Positions 23,701 through 38,700 of a DNA stretch of 64,000 bases are shown here, piece after piece (position 1 is the stretch's first letter; each line of letters starts with the position of its first letter). Where the stretch lies: the NCBI GenBank assembly GCA_032622095.1, contig CP136067.1, positions 41,769,549 through 41,833,548 on the forward strand, in the 5' to 3' direction. The notes below the pieces were generated by a model. The model did not search any database, was not told where the DNA came from, and saw only the letters and a list, made by a program, of their open reading frames with translations. This stretch comes from Siphonodentalium dalli. Lineage: Eukaryota; Mollusca; Scaphopoda; Gadilida; Siphonodentaliidae. The translations under genes were made by a program, and so were the position numbers.

Positions 23701-26700
23701 ACACCCTGAGGGTGGATAAACACATCTCTGTAAATATCGTGTATTTGGCGCCTTACATGGAAATTACAGATCATGTAATATCTGTACGCTGACACCCCAA
23801 TAATTTTGCATGTGTTTGACCGCACTGAGTTCTAGTTCTAAGTAAGTGGGAAAGTGTAGTAGCCGTTAACTCGGATGGAGTCGCAAGGCCGAACAAAATA
23901 ATTGTTCGCGCGATAACCCATATGGTGGACGTTGTGTTCTCTGGATAGCTGAAATGAGATTTTGATTATTAGACTTACCATCCTTTTGACTGGACTGTGT
24001 TATTAACCTGATCGACCTCGCGTGTTTATTAAGTTCTTAAGATATATGCCCATTTGTTTGTTTGTTGTTTGTTTTGGTCAGTTGTGTTTTCCTGAGCTCG
24101 AGTTCGTCGATTAGGGTGCTACCTTGTAGTCTATTAGAGTGTTGCCGCTAGAGTTTGAAGTCTAACGTGGGGCGGGGGTATGTCGGCTGCTTTATGTAAT
24201 GCCCTGATGGGGGTTTGTGTATTTTCTTGGAGTGCCATTCTTAATGCTTTGTTTTCGATTACTTGAAGTTTGTTGAGTGTAGATTTGGATAAATCGGCGG
24301 TTATCATGGCCTCATATTCCATGATTGGTCGCATAAATTGATTATATAGCTTAATTAGGGTTACTGTATTGAGTTCCCATTATATGCCCCTGAGCATCCT
24401 TAATAGCTCAATTCTTTGGTAGGCCATAGTTTTTGGTCAATAGTTATTCCCAGGAGTGTTGCATCCTTGGTTTGTTCGAAAGTTTCCCCATAGATGGACA
24501 ATTTAAGTTTGTATTTGGTATGTTTTCTGCTAAAGAGGATTAATTGCGTTTTTTTTTTGGCGTTCAGTTTGATGCGCCATTTAGAACACCACCCTTCCAG
24601 GTCGTTGAGTTGTTTTTTTAGTCTGAATTCTAGCGTTTTGGAGTTACCACCTGTGGTCCAAATGCCCAGATCATCGACGAATTGTGAGATTTGTATGTTG
24701 TGTAGTGGATTGTTAGGTATGTCGTTAACGTATATATAAAGTAACTTACTTAATACGGACCCCTGGTGCGTACCGGCTTTAAGGTTGACGCTGTCTGAAA
24801 TTTCTTCCCCGACCCTTACTTTGATAGATCTTTGCATGAGAAATTAAGAGATAAGACTTAACATTTTAGTGAGGATGTCGGTTGTTGTTTTTAGTGACTA
24901 TGACTATGATTATTTATTCATAACTCATTCATATGATATATACAATTATATACACAGTGTAATAGTATAACATTCAATGAGCTATCGGGGACAGCATAAG
25001 CAAGAAGGTTGTCTTCCTGCCGTCCCCGTTGAAAAGTAATATAACTATACATGTAATAATAATTTTAATTTATCTAGGTTTTGTCTTGTTAACTTTAAAC
25101 ATTGGTATATAAATGTCTGTTTTTTAATAAATAATAGTATAATTCGTTTGTCGTTCACCGTTCATCGCTCAGTTTGTGATATGGTATGTAAAGTACAAGC
25201 ATGTGGAATATGGATATGTGGATGAGGCCAGCGGAGAACCATGATAATTGTTTAACCAATGGGTCGGATAAGGCATTCGAATAATACATTCATGTATTTC
25301 CTGCGATAGGGTGATGATGCACATGTATTATCTATCATTCTCTCTTGTTATACAATGTCAGTTATCGCTATACGAATACTATACTACTTATTAACATCGT
25401 TGCAGTCAGGACAATGTTTGTATGTATATTTGGGATTCAGTTGATATGAAGATAGCCTATTTCGAGAGTAATCATTTTTGAACATTGTTCGTGTTGGAAG
25501 ACGTTTTAGTTTGTCGTCCAGGGAATTCCAAATCTTCGGAAGATAGTGTTCTGGTAAGTTTTTCGAGAAGACACTTTTCGGTGTCCCAGATTTGAGCATA
25601 CCATCTTGTCGCGTGTCATTTTGGGAACTTGTGAAGAAATTTTCAAATGAATTTGGTAACTGGTCGTGAAACCAGTCATGCACAATGAGATTTGAATGCA
25701 GGGTATAGATATCATTAAATTTTTAAATGTCTTTTGTTTTAAATAGCGGATCTGTGTGACTATTGTATTTTTTATTGTTTATTGTGCGCATGAAGTTTTT
25801 TTGCAGTTTGAATACTCTATCACTTTTATTCGAATTTCCCCATATATGTATAGCATACATCAAATGACTGTGAACTATTGCATAGTATAACGATTTGAGT
25901 GCTTCGCGTGGTAACAAGTGTTTAACTTTATTCAGACTATAATTTGCACTGGCAATTCTAGCGCACACATGATTTATGTGATGATGAAATTTCAAATTTT
26001 CATCCAATTTCACACCTAAATAAGTTAATGATTGTTCGTGTCTCGTGTTACCAACCTGTGTAATTTCGGTGTTGTTGATCCTAAGTGATAGATTATCGCC
26101 CCTATGCGAGTTGTTCATAGGATGAAAGAGAATATATTTACATTTTGAAGGATTTATTTGTATATAATTTGCACAACACCATTCGAAGAATTTTGCTATT
26201 TCGGTATTCATATACGCTTTTAAGTCGTGTGTGTTATTACCATATGTATATAGGGTTGTATCGTCAGCAAATGAAAGTAGCGAGAGGGTGGTTGCATCTT
26301 TCATGTCGTTAACATAAATTAGAAAAAGAAGAGGTCCTAAAATTAACCCCTGGGGCACTCCACAACTAACATCTAAAGTTTCAGAGAGTGTATTTTTAAA
26401 GCATACACATTGTTCTCTATTAACTAAATAGCTACGAAACCAGTCGTTTGTAAGACCTATAATTCCATAGTGGGATAGTTTAGATAAGAGTATTTCATGA
26501 TTTATAGAGTCAAATGCTTTCGAAAAATCAACGAATAATGCTAATGTTGAATCACTAGATATTTGGTCATTATTTTGTGCAACTGAACTTAGGAGTTGAA
26601 TTATTGGATGGTAGGTTGAGTGTTTGCTACGAAAACCATACTGGTGTTCGTACAATATATCATTGTCGTTAAGAAAGTCTCTGAGTCTGATGGCCATTAT

Positions 26701-29700
26701 TTTTTCCATAATTTTGGAAAATATAGGAAGTATACTTATCGGTCGATAATTATTGAAATTAGAATTATCGCCCTTTTTAAAGACTGGAATAACTTTCGCC
26801 AGTTTCATATCATCTGGAAATTTCCCCACTTTGAATGAACGATTAATTATGTGGACCAGTGGTTGTGCTACTTCATTAATTGTTACTTTCATAAGTTTGC
26901 TGGAAATATTATTTAAATCAAGAGTATGTTTTGGTTTTATTTTGAATGCTGTTAGGATTACTTCTTGCTCATTTGTAGGGAGAAGTTTAAAAATATGTGG
27001 ATAATGGCCCTAAGATAATCTACATGTGAGTTTTCAGTATGAGGTATCGAGTTGACTATGTTGTGTCCAACATTAACAAAGAATGAATTGAAATGGATGC
27101 AATCTCTTTTGGGTCAGATATGCGTTCGCCGTTGCTGATGAATTCGTTTGGTGGTATGAATGATGATTTATTCTTGCCGATTATACTTCTAAGGATTTTC
27201 CAAGTGGCTTTCATGTTGCCCCTGTTTTCATTGAAAATATTCTTATAGTAAAGCGATTTACTCTTCCTTATGACTTTATTATATATATTGCAGAATGTTT
27301 TATATTTTGTTATGTTTAGATCGGTTGGATTTTTTAGTTTCGTTCTATATAGTTTGTTTTTTGTATGCGAAGACGTTATGACTCCAGAAGTGATCCAAGG
27401 ATTTTGTTTTATGAATCTTTTAGGGATGTGAGTATTAGTTACTGGGAAGGCTGTATGGAATGCATCAGTATACGTTGTAATACATCTGTTGTATGATTCG
27501 TTTGGACAATGGCAATTGTATACATCATCAAACGATGATGTGGTAAGAATTTGTTTGAACAAGTTCATATTTTTTTGTGAATAAACTCGCCGATCACGCG
27601 TTGAGCTCATAAGTGGCGCCGGTGATTTAGTCCCATGCATGTAGAAACATGCCAAATGATCAGAAACATCGGTAATTATTATACCAGATTCGTTATCATT
27701 CAAAACGTTATTTGAGAAAATGTTGTCTATTAGAGTAGCTGAGAATTCAGTTATTCTAGTACCGGTAGGTCTAGTAATGGATGGTAAAAACCCTTCTGAG
27801 AACATTGTATCGACGAATTTTTCAGTTTTGTTATGTGTGGCGAACTTTAATAAATCTATATTGAAATCACCGAATAAATAGCATTTTTTGTGCTCGTTGT
27901 TTACAATACCTAATATGTTTTCAATCGACGATTGGAATACGTCTATGTCAGCTAAGGGCGCGGTATTTGGTCTGCAGACACAACCGATGATGTAAGAATT
28001 ATTTTTTTCGGGAAATATTTCCAGGAACAGAGATTCAAATTTGTGAGCATTAAAAATTGTGAGATCGTCTCTAATTTTATATGGTAAATTGTCATTAACA
28101 TAAACTGCCACGCCCCCTCTTCCGTCGTCGGTCTCTGTTCTCGTCTTATATAGGAGAGGGTGGTAACCTTCTAGAGAGCAATCTAGACCACTTGTGTGTA
28201 TTTTGAATACTTCTGTTAGTCCTATTATATCGAATATGTTCTTTTCTTGTTGAAGTTCACAGAGAAAGTTATTTAATTTATCCCAGTTAGCACTTAAACT
28301 CCGAAAATTGAGGTTTAGGATGTTTGGCCCTTATTTGTTAGCGTGTTCGTATTTGGTTTTAAATTCTGAAGGAGACAGATATTGACAATTTTGATCATGA
28401 AGATCAAATGGTGAGTCGGGAGATATTTCGTCTGGATCATTGGTATGTTTTAGAAGTTCCTCATATATTGTCGAAAAATCCATGGCAGGGTTCTCCTTGA
28501 CCTCATCAATGCTTATTCTATGTGATGCCATTATTATAGCATGTCACAATGAAAACATAACTGAGCGATGAACTAAGTAAGTATACAAACAAATGAATAA
28601 CAATTAAATAATGAACAAGACTATTCACATTATCATGTATGATGTGCATGTATACGTTGGCGTATGTCATGTTAACCGCTGGCTAATTGTATTCTGTATT
28701 TACATTGAAGCCTATTAAGCTCTTTGTATATTCAATTTTTTGTTTTCGAAGAAAGATAACTCAATTGATCTGATACCAGCGCACAGGCCAGACTAAGTCA
28801 TATGTACCCCACAATTTTATTACGTGGCGGGAGGGGTATGCCATTCAGATAATGTCAATAATGTTTTCAATTTAAGTGATACTGAATTACTATGTGAATC
28901 GTAACAACATATTACATAACTGTCGAGTGGAGTGAGCGCGTATACGGATCAAACCATTTTCCTGGAGGGGCTGTATGTTGCCCTTTAATTTAAATGATAA
29001 ACCGTCACTGTTAGTATAAAAATAGATTCGATGTCGTCATAGCCGATCGATAGTGTGCCAAACTCCTTCGTTTATTGTCCCATGCGCGCTCACTGCAGAT
29101 TGGTAAGCGTAATCGGTGTGGAGGTAGGTCGTCTCGATTGAATGATCATAGTATTACACGTGGATGCATAGTAAACTGGAAAAAAGGTTTGTTTACAAAT
29201 ATTACGTCAATACACAAGCTGTATATAATACATAACCTGTGAGTTGACGTATTATTTGTGAACAGGAGCGTAGTGCTGAGCGAAACAGATTAATTCATGA
29301 CTTATTGTTCTCCCATACTCGAATTAATAACGAGCTATGCACGCACCGCGTGCATAATATAGGAAACATAATTTTACTATATAAACAAGACAAACAAAAC
29401 TCAGTTTTATCGAAGGCCGTGGTGCCATACTGAATCGAATGCCTTTTCTACATCCAAGAATATGGAAGCCCCCTCCCGGCCTATTGCTGTGCGCATGTCT
29501 TCTAATATTCTATAAACATGTTCGGTTCCCTCTTTGCCTTTACGATATGCACGTTGGAATTTGTTGAAAAACTGTTGGTTCTCAATGTGGTTTAATATTC
29601 TGGTGCTGATAATTCGTTCGAAAAGTTTTCCCAAACATTGAAGTAAACTAATGTGTATAAAATGTGTAGCTATGTTATGGTCTTTGTCTGGTTTTGGAAT

Positions 29701-32700
29701 CATAACCCCTATAGCGGATTTCCACGATTTAGGGAAGTCGCCGTGTTATTTATTATATAATATATAAGTTCTAGTCTATCGAACATTGATTTTTGGCCCT
29801 GTTTGATAATTCCAAATGTTAATTCGTCATCACCCGGGGCTTTTTTTGGTTTTGCTCGCTTGAGGCAGTCTTTTATTTCTTGTGGTGTAATAGTAGTTGC
29901 CAATGTGTGTTCATCGTCTGCCTCGGGTAAGGGTGATTTTAAGTGTACGAATGTGTGTTTGTTTTGTCTTATATATTCAATTACATCTTTTCTGAACTTT
30001 TCGCTGAATTGGTCACCTGTGTGGGTTTTGTGTATATTTGTAGCGATGTCGCGAACATTTTTGCTTTGTCTGTGTTGTTTGTGAATGGTTCGTTGTTTTC
30101 GTATTTGATTGGTTTGTCGCTTTTGTTTGAGGTAGCTTGGCCAGTTAAAACTTAGAATGTTTTCGAGAATTTCCCATCCAATTGCCTTTCCCCAAGTTTT
30201 CCCATGATTCCCTTTTCCCCCGCTTAACTGCTTTGTTTACTTGTCTTGTTAAGTTGTTATATATAGTTCTGTATTCGATGTCTTTATGATGTTTTTGCAT
30301 TAGTCTGCATGTTTTGCGTTTGAGGTGAATTAATTATAATGTTTCTCGTGATACTCTCCATGTATTTTGCTTTATTTTCTTTTTTGGGCATGCTGTATCA
30401 TAAATTATGTCGGATATTGATTTGTCTGCCATTTCGATGTCATTTGGGGTGTTAATTTCAGTATTGCCAATGTTTAAGTTTATGTGTTCCCAAAATTTGT
30501 TCCAATCTGCATTCCTGAGGTTTCTTTTGAGAATATCTTTGTTGTGTTGTGGTTTTATGTTTGTTATGTAGAGTTCGACCGGATAGTGGTCACTCCCTAT
30601 TTCGAATCATGATTTGGTTTTATGTCGTGGTTGGTTTCGATGCCTTTCGTATTGAGTATTATTAGTTCTTGGTATTCGATTATGTTGAATAGTGCGTCCC
30701 CGTAGGGATTAGTTTTGCTGCATTTTTTACAATGTGTTTTGCGTTAAGGTCTCCCAGAAAGATGCAGTTTTTAAATTTATCTGTAAAATACTTGAAAGTT
30801 GAAAGTTGAGTAGGAGTTTTGCCCGGTGGGACGTATAGTGAAAGTATAGCTGTTTTTCTATTGCTGATAGTTGTTTCTATTGCTATTATTTTTTCTTTAA
30901 GTTGGGACGTGTTGATAATGGTGTATTTTATGCGGTGTCTAACTAGTATTGCGACACCACCCCCTGCGGAGGATCTGTATTTTCTATGGGTGTTAAAGCC
31001 GGGAAATGAGAAGTTAATGCCGTTGCCTAATTTTGTATCGTTTACAGTGAGTATATCTATTTTATTTTCTTCTACGTATTCAATTAGTTCTTGTTTGCGG
31101 GCCCTGATGATGTTTGCATTTGTGTGAGCTATGTTTAGGTTACACTGGTGTAAATGTTTTCCATAGGCCTCAGTGCTAAAGTGTTAGCGTTTACTGTTGT
31201 CGTTATAAATGTTGGGTCCAAAATTTTCTGTAAATCTGAAAAAATTGACATTTGGGGAAACTGTTTACGAAAAAATAAATCATGTCTGTATAGCAGGGAA
31301 TTCGCCTTTAAATCTTGTGTTTTCGTGACTAGTGTCAGAACCGCATAAAAAAATGCTGTCATATTTTAGACCACACCAAAAAATTCAAACTTCACTACAA
31401 AGGGTTAATTCCTGTGCCAATGGCTATTTTACCTATGGGAAATCATAGGGAAGAGGTGTGATGATTTTTTTATGCAAAAATCACACACGGATAGTCGGAT
31501 ATTGACCAATCAGGGCCCAGTGTCTATTTTATTCTCTCCTATATATTCCTCCCGCATCCGCTAGATGTCACTCCGTACCATATTTACACCAGTGTAACCT
31601 AAAGCGATAGCCCGCTTTTCGCGGAATAACTGTAACTCCCTACATTTCTTCAGAATTGCCCATCAATGGAAAAAATGTGTTCAAAAACAATATCACTTCT
31701 GTGGTTGTATCACACACAATTTAACCCCACCCCCTTTAACACATTATTCATCAAAAAAGCACAATGTTCCACCTCAAGTCATGTTCAGGCCCCATTTTCA
31801 CACAGTTTTTGGGGTCTGGTGTTGCAAACTTGGAAGACTTACAAGATTCTTTCCATGAGAGAACTTCTGATGATGTGATGTCATTGAGTCCAGATCTGAT
31901 CAGCGGAGCATCAAGCACATCAGTGACTTTATCAGAACATGGAAGACTAAAATATGACATTTTCAGGTCTGCAAGGTTGATCCAAGCTAATTGGATGTGG
32001 GTGTATATTGAATTATTTGAACAAAGTTATGCTCTCTATGAACTGCTGAAGCATTTTCTTAAATGTGTCCAAGTTTTAGTGCTATTAACCTTCAAATGGC
32101 CAGTAAAAATGACACACTTTTATGATATGTATATGTATATCACTGGCTATAAAATCCAAAATACTTGTTAGATTAGCTTCTTATAAAAATTGATGTGTGT
32201 GCCATTGACATGCTCATGGTATGGGTCATTTGCATTATCATGTGACTATTACCACCTTGAAAAAAAATGAAAATACCTTGAAAAATTGGCATTTTTTTTA
32301 TGAAAAATCATACTAGTTTTTTTGGCTGATGTAAGCGAAAGAAGACACCAGCAGCAAGAATAGCCACACCATGCATGAGAGATTCATTGGACTGAGATAC
32401 CAAGCTGTGAAAAATGCATTACAATACTTTAAAGTGACTCCCAGGAATTAAAAATACCAAAAAGCTAATTTTTTCCCTTTAGGTTACACTGGTGGAAATG
32501 TTTTCCATAAGCCTCAGTGCTAACGTTTTAGCGTGTACTGTTGGCAATATAAATGTTGGGTCCAAAATTTTCTTTAAATTTGAAAACTTGACATTTGGGG
32601 AAACGTTTTACGCAAAAAAATCATGTCTGTCTAGCAGGGAATTCGCCTTTAAATCTTGTGTTTTTGTAACTAGTGTCAGAACCGCATAAAAAATGCTGTC

Positions 32701-35700
32701 ATATTTTAGACCACCACACCAAAAAATTCAAACTTTACTACAAAGGGTTAATTCCTGTGCCAATGGCTATTTTATAGGGAAGAGGTGTGATGAGGTGTGA
32801 TGATTTTTTTATAAAAAAAGCACACAAGGCTATTGACCAATCAGGGCCCAGTGTCTATTTTATTCTCTCCTATATATTCCCCCCGCATCCGCTAGATGTC
32901 ACTCCGTACCCTATTTACACCAGTGTAACCTTTAGAGTGGAATGTGCCGCCATTAAGCGCGAAACAGTTGTGGGCTGTGGGTATATGTGATGTGTACGTC
33001 TAATTTCTTATCATTTGCTGATCGTGTTCGGCCGCTCGTTCTTATAGAAATTACCAACATACTTTATACCATTTCACCATTTGTACCTTTCTCTTCCCCT
33101 CTTTTTATCTTTATTCGGTCTAAAACTCTCTCTCTCAATCTCTCTAATATAGAAACCTAGAACAATTTACCATTTGTTTTGTTGTTTCCCATGTCATTCA
33201 TTAACATGTTCTGGATGTCAATAAAAATATTTAAAAAGTAAAATATTACCCGAAAACTTCTTAAAACGTTATACACAAAGCGTGTGCTCGCTTATAAAGT
33301 GGAAATGTTCACGTTTGATTTTTTGTATGCGGATGGCATGCATGGATGGATGGATGCTGAATGTAGATGTTGGCCAACATTAATTGTTCCAAACACAGAA
33401 TGATCACGAATTTCTGGGGAAAACATTTGCTATGTGGCCAAACAAGTTACCCTATTACAAAGTAAATATCAAAGACGAAACACGAGTTGAAACTGTAATC
33501 GTATGAAATGAGTGGAAATTGTCCTGATAGCTGTTAATCGAATTTTCGACTCAATGGACACGTATTTGGAATATGATCAACAATAGAGTTTATGGAAATA
33601 TTGAGATACAGTTAGAAAATTCTAACCCAATCGGAGTGCAACTGAATATCTCGTATATGGAAATTTTGTCTAATTCAGGGGAGGGCTGCCGTTTGAAATC
33701 GATACCCTCGCAAGATAACCTCGTCTCTGTTCACAATAAATGTATTGGATGAAATTGAGCATACCAGAAAACATTGGAGAGGACGTAGCTCGACCCTCCG
33801 ACTATATTAGGCGATCCACTAAGGACCATCTTAGAATTAGACAATTTCAGTTTTATAAAATAATGCTTAACTCAAAATAGCTTCCGCTTCCTTGCTCACC
33901 ATAACCGAAAATGCTACAAGGAAGACAGCGAGTTTACGTTGCGTGAGGAAACTAGGTAAATATGTGCAGTTAATCCCGTTGTGTGTGGTCAATTATGCTC
34001 TAAGTCAGTCAGTGCATGTGAATTGTTCTTTATCAGATCAGATCAAACGCTCTTTAAAAACACTTCTTCAAATATTTCCGTTATTTCGTTAAAACATACT
34101 TTATACTTTCCGTTATTTTGTTAATAAATATAATTTCCTCTTTCTATATTTCGCTGTATTTCGCCATTTCACTGCATTTTTATTCCGCTGTATTTCTTAT
34201 TTCGCTTTTTCATTGTATTTCACATTTCGATAATTCTCTATTATTTGACATATTATGAGGTATGCGATTATCTTATATCCTATATTCTGATATTCAATCG
34301 AACATCACATGCCACCTGTGGTCGCGATTATATGCCAATATCCATGTAACCGTGAACCCCTATACACGTGGACGAACGCACGGTCGGGCATATTTATATA
34401 TGCCCACAAAACATCGTGTATATGGGATAAACACGAGCGGAACGACACTGTTCATATAAGATGCATGTATCTCGCACGTGTGTGGAACAACTTTAAAAGG
34501 GCAAGTCCGATAAGCATATAAGTACACTATGAGGACACTGTGAGGAAATAAATAGAATACATCAATTGGAACTTATTTTTCAACCAATATATAGTCACCC
34601 CAGGTCAAGTGGTTCTACCAGTCTGCTATGATGTTGGGGATCATGCTGAATTGATATAACATTGGTGTGGCAAACCGAGTAACGATATTATTTCTAAAGT
34701 TGTCATTTTCTTGGTTTTGGCTAACACTAGCGATTTGAGAAATGATCATTGGGTCTCTGATATAGAGGGTGATATACGCGATTTACACAGAGATGACGAA
34801 TTTCTACTTTTGACAGGAGATTTCAATGCTCGTACAAACAACCACAGCGGCTTTGAACCCGACCCAGATCCATGTGAAATAAATCATATATTTGGAAACA
34901 CAGGTGTATGCCATGTTATGAATTCTGTCATGAAATGTATAAACGATTATATTGATTATTGTGATGATGGTGATGAATATGTATGTAGTAATAGTAAGAC
35001 ATTGCAGGCCCCATCGATGGTCTCCCAAGACAGAGGTAAGGTTAACAGCTATGGGTATAAACTATTAGGAATGTGTAAATTGATGAAATTACCAATTATG
35101 AACGGGATATGCGGTGAAGACCGGAATATAGCGAACTTTACATCATCTGACCGCACGGTGATAGATTACGCGGTGGGATCGAAAAAACTTTTGAAAATTA
35201 TTGAAAATTTTCATATTGAAGACCATTGTCCTCTATTCTCTTATATCCATTGCGCATTACACTTGGTTTTGAATGTTCAAATGCCAAAATTATGTGGCGA
35301 TAATGTCAACGATACACACTCACAGGTTGACCGTGAGGGGAAAATAAAACCGTGGGATCCATGCACATAGGGGACCCTTATTTTCAAGCAATATCGAACC
35401 TGATCTCATTACGCGTATTTCCGATACATTTGATAACCTTGATCTGGATAAAATTGTCAGTCAGTCAAGTGTTGACGTAATATGTGAGCTCATAAGTCGT
35501 ACGTTGATGGCAGCGGCCGACCAAACACTGGCAACGTATCGTCCTCGAAAAATTATGCATGAAAAGGCGCGTCAGAATAAACTTTGGTTCGACAACGAAT
35601 GCCGAGAGGCGAGCAAATACTTTAACCGAATCAAGCGTATGTATGACGTTAATAAAACAGATTAAAATAAGGCGATGTTAAAGGGTGCCAGCGCAAGCTA

Positions 35701-38700
35701 TAAACATATCATGGATAGAAAAATAAAGCAAACGCGAGAGACAGAAATATCAGAACTTCGGCAATTCAGTAAGTATTCCGGAAAGTCTTTTTGGTACAAA
35801 CTTGATTCGATGTGTTTCGATAATCGGCCTAAAAAGAGGAGAAGTAATATCACTATTGAAAACTTTGAAGAACACTTTAAGTTCCTGAATGCAACTATAG
35901 ACCATTCAGATATCACCAGGTATGTCGATGCGGATTTCGACGCGAATGACAATTCGTGTCTAAATAGTGCTATATCCGAGATGAAATTCACAATGCCATA
36001 ACTAAACTAAAGAATGCTAAGACGGGGAGGGGGCTGATCAAATTATTAACGAATATATCAAAGCCTCAGAAGATACAATGATAAGCAGCTACGTACGTTT
36101 CTTCAATCTAATCCTAAACACTGGGTTATTCCCAGAAGACTGGGCACTAGGATTAATACAACACATATACAAAGGGTCTGGAGATACAAATGAAACCGGA
36201 TCTTACAGAGGTATCACACTTTTAAGCTGTTTTGCGAAACTGTTTACCTCCATTCTGAACAACAGGTTGACTTCCTTGCAGATGATAATGAATCGATAAG
36301 TAAAACACAAATTGGATTCCGGAAGGGTCATTCCACTGTATATAATATATTCATATTACATGCCTTAATAAATATATACATCAAGAGCACATTCATTGAC
36401 TTCCGCAAAGCATTCAATACGGTGTGGAGAGATGCACTGTGGCTCAAGCTTATACAATCAGATATAAATGGTAAAATACTACGAGTTATACGGAGCTTAT
36501 ATTATACACGCATATTAAGCTATGTGTGCAAAATAATAATGGTCTGTCAGGTTTCTTCATAAGCCAGTTAGGTTTATTTCAAGGAGACACACACAATGTC
36601 ACCCCTTTTATTCTCTTTTTTTCGTAAATGATTTACAATGTTTTTTAAACGATTGTGCTATTTTAAACTTGATTTTTTTTAGATGAGAAATATTGTGAAC
36701 ATTTTGGATGTTTTATTAGCATATTATGTTTGTTATATGCCGACGATAGGGTTATCTTGTCAGATTCTGAGGAAAATATGCACCGTGCTCTTTTATCCTT
36801 TGCTGACGACGCCGAGGCATGGAAACGTGAAGTGAATACTCTCAAGACCAAACTCATTATATTTACGAACAAATACCAAGAAATATTCCCATATTTATAT
36901 ACAGAGGGCAAGAAATAAAATTTGTAAAGGAATTTAAATACCTTGGTATCATATTCTTATACAATGGGATATTTTTCCAATCTCGTAAAGATACTACAAT
37001 TACCGTAACGAAAGCAATGTACGGTCTACTGAATCGAACTCGAAAACTGAGGTTACCTTTAGATATCTTATTCAAGTTATTCGATACTATGGTTATGCCA
37101 ATTATGTTATATGGAAGTGAAGTTTGGTGCTTTGAAAAAGTTCAAATCCTCGAGACGCTCCATTTGAAATTTTGTAAAATAGTTACCTCAATGAAATCTA
37201 GTACGCCTAATTACATGGTTTATGCCGAACTTGGTAGATATCCTATATTGATTGAAATAAAATAGAGGACACTAGCATACTGGTCAAAGCTAGTTTCACA
37301 CGAAGGCTCGGAGCTAGCCAAGAATATATTTCTTTTACCTAGATATATAAATGAGAGGGAAATGCAAAATAAGATGAATTGGGTATGTTTTGTAGAAGGA
37401 ATTCTACATGACCTACACATGGAACATGTGTGGACAAACCAATCAGCGCTGAGCAAAGCAGAGTTGAGAAACATAAAATCGCTGCTGATAAAACAGTATG
37501 AGCGCAACCTCTTTGACAACCTGAATGCTTCTACTTCGTCGCGTGCCATATTTTACAGAGCCATAAAGCAGTCCATGAAAATGAGTAGCTACTTAGTTTA
37601 TTTGCCATCACATTTGTCTAACTACCTATTGAAAATCAGAACATCTAATCATAAATTACCAGTAGAAAAAAATAGATGGACAAAAGAAACCACAAATACA
37701 AGATTTACGCGAAATCCACATTCCCAAATATTACTGGGAGAACCCTAACAGAAATAAATTTCATCGTTTGCTCTGAATTGAATATTTGAGCCTTCTTAAA
37801 AAAGTTAGCATATTTATAAAACTATCTTTTAAAAGGATACCACGTTAATGTACATTGCATCATGGATTACAATATAATGTTTTGTGTATGTATTTTTATT
37901 GTTATGACTTATATGTTATGGGTGCCTTGTGTATGGTATGTATATATGTTATTGCATGTTCCAACTTAACTGTTGGCTTTGCTAATAAACAATCAACAAT
38001 CAAGTGCAACATTCATGAACGTATATATTCTTTGAAAGATTTAATAATGGCTGCGCTGGTCTTTGCAAAATGACTCTATCAATTTTAGCTATATCAATTA
38101 TAGCCGATTTGCAACAGCTAACACAACCACTATTGAAATAGTTCGCAATAGATATATTTTCGAATGGTTGACGCTTGACATGTCCTTGATATGTTCAGAT
38201 TATCCTATCAGCACGAACACGACTGTCGTAACTTCAACGGTACATTTTTTTTAACATCATCAGTTTGCCCTGCCATCATCAATTATAACAACGATAAGGA
38301 CCAACCAGCACTATAGCACATTAGTAGGATCACTTGATCAGGAGTGATATTATGAAATGTGTTGTTTTCATGGAGAATATAGTAGCCACAAATATTTCAG
38401 CCAAACGAAAACAAATGTTGATATTTGCAGTGTGGTCCACTCAAGCAGGGAGCAATCAACCGTATATCTGCCACACTTGTAAGAATACAGTGTATGGTCA
38501 GCTGAGATTTGGATATGGGCCAGTCCAATTTTGCATCGACCGACAGGCATGGCTTGCACATTCTTAAACAAAGAATAATATGTATGGGTGGCTGTCTTTC
38601 TAAATGAAAATGATTACGGAAATTCTTGAAACAAATGCACAGGACCCCATAAGTGAAACATGTGTAGCTCCAGAACTTTGTCTTGTGTTTGAGGACTACG

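Noticed and set aside
34361-34440. Short GGGCATAT...ATATGCCC palindrome next to the partial TIR element
   Set aside because: Only about 20 bp in very AT-rich sequence. No second evidence for an element boundary.
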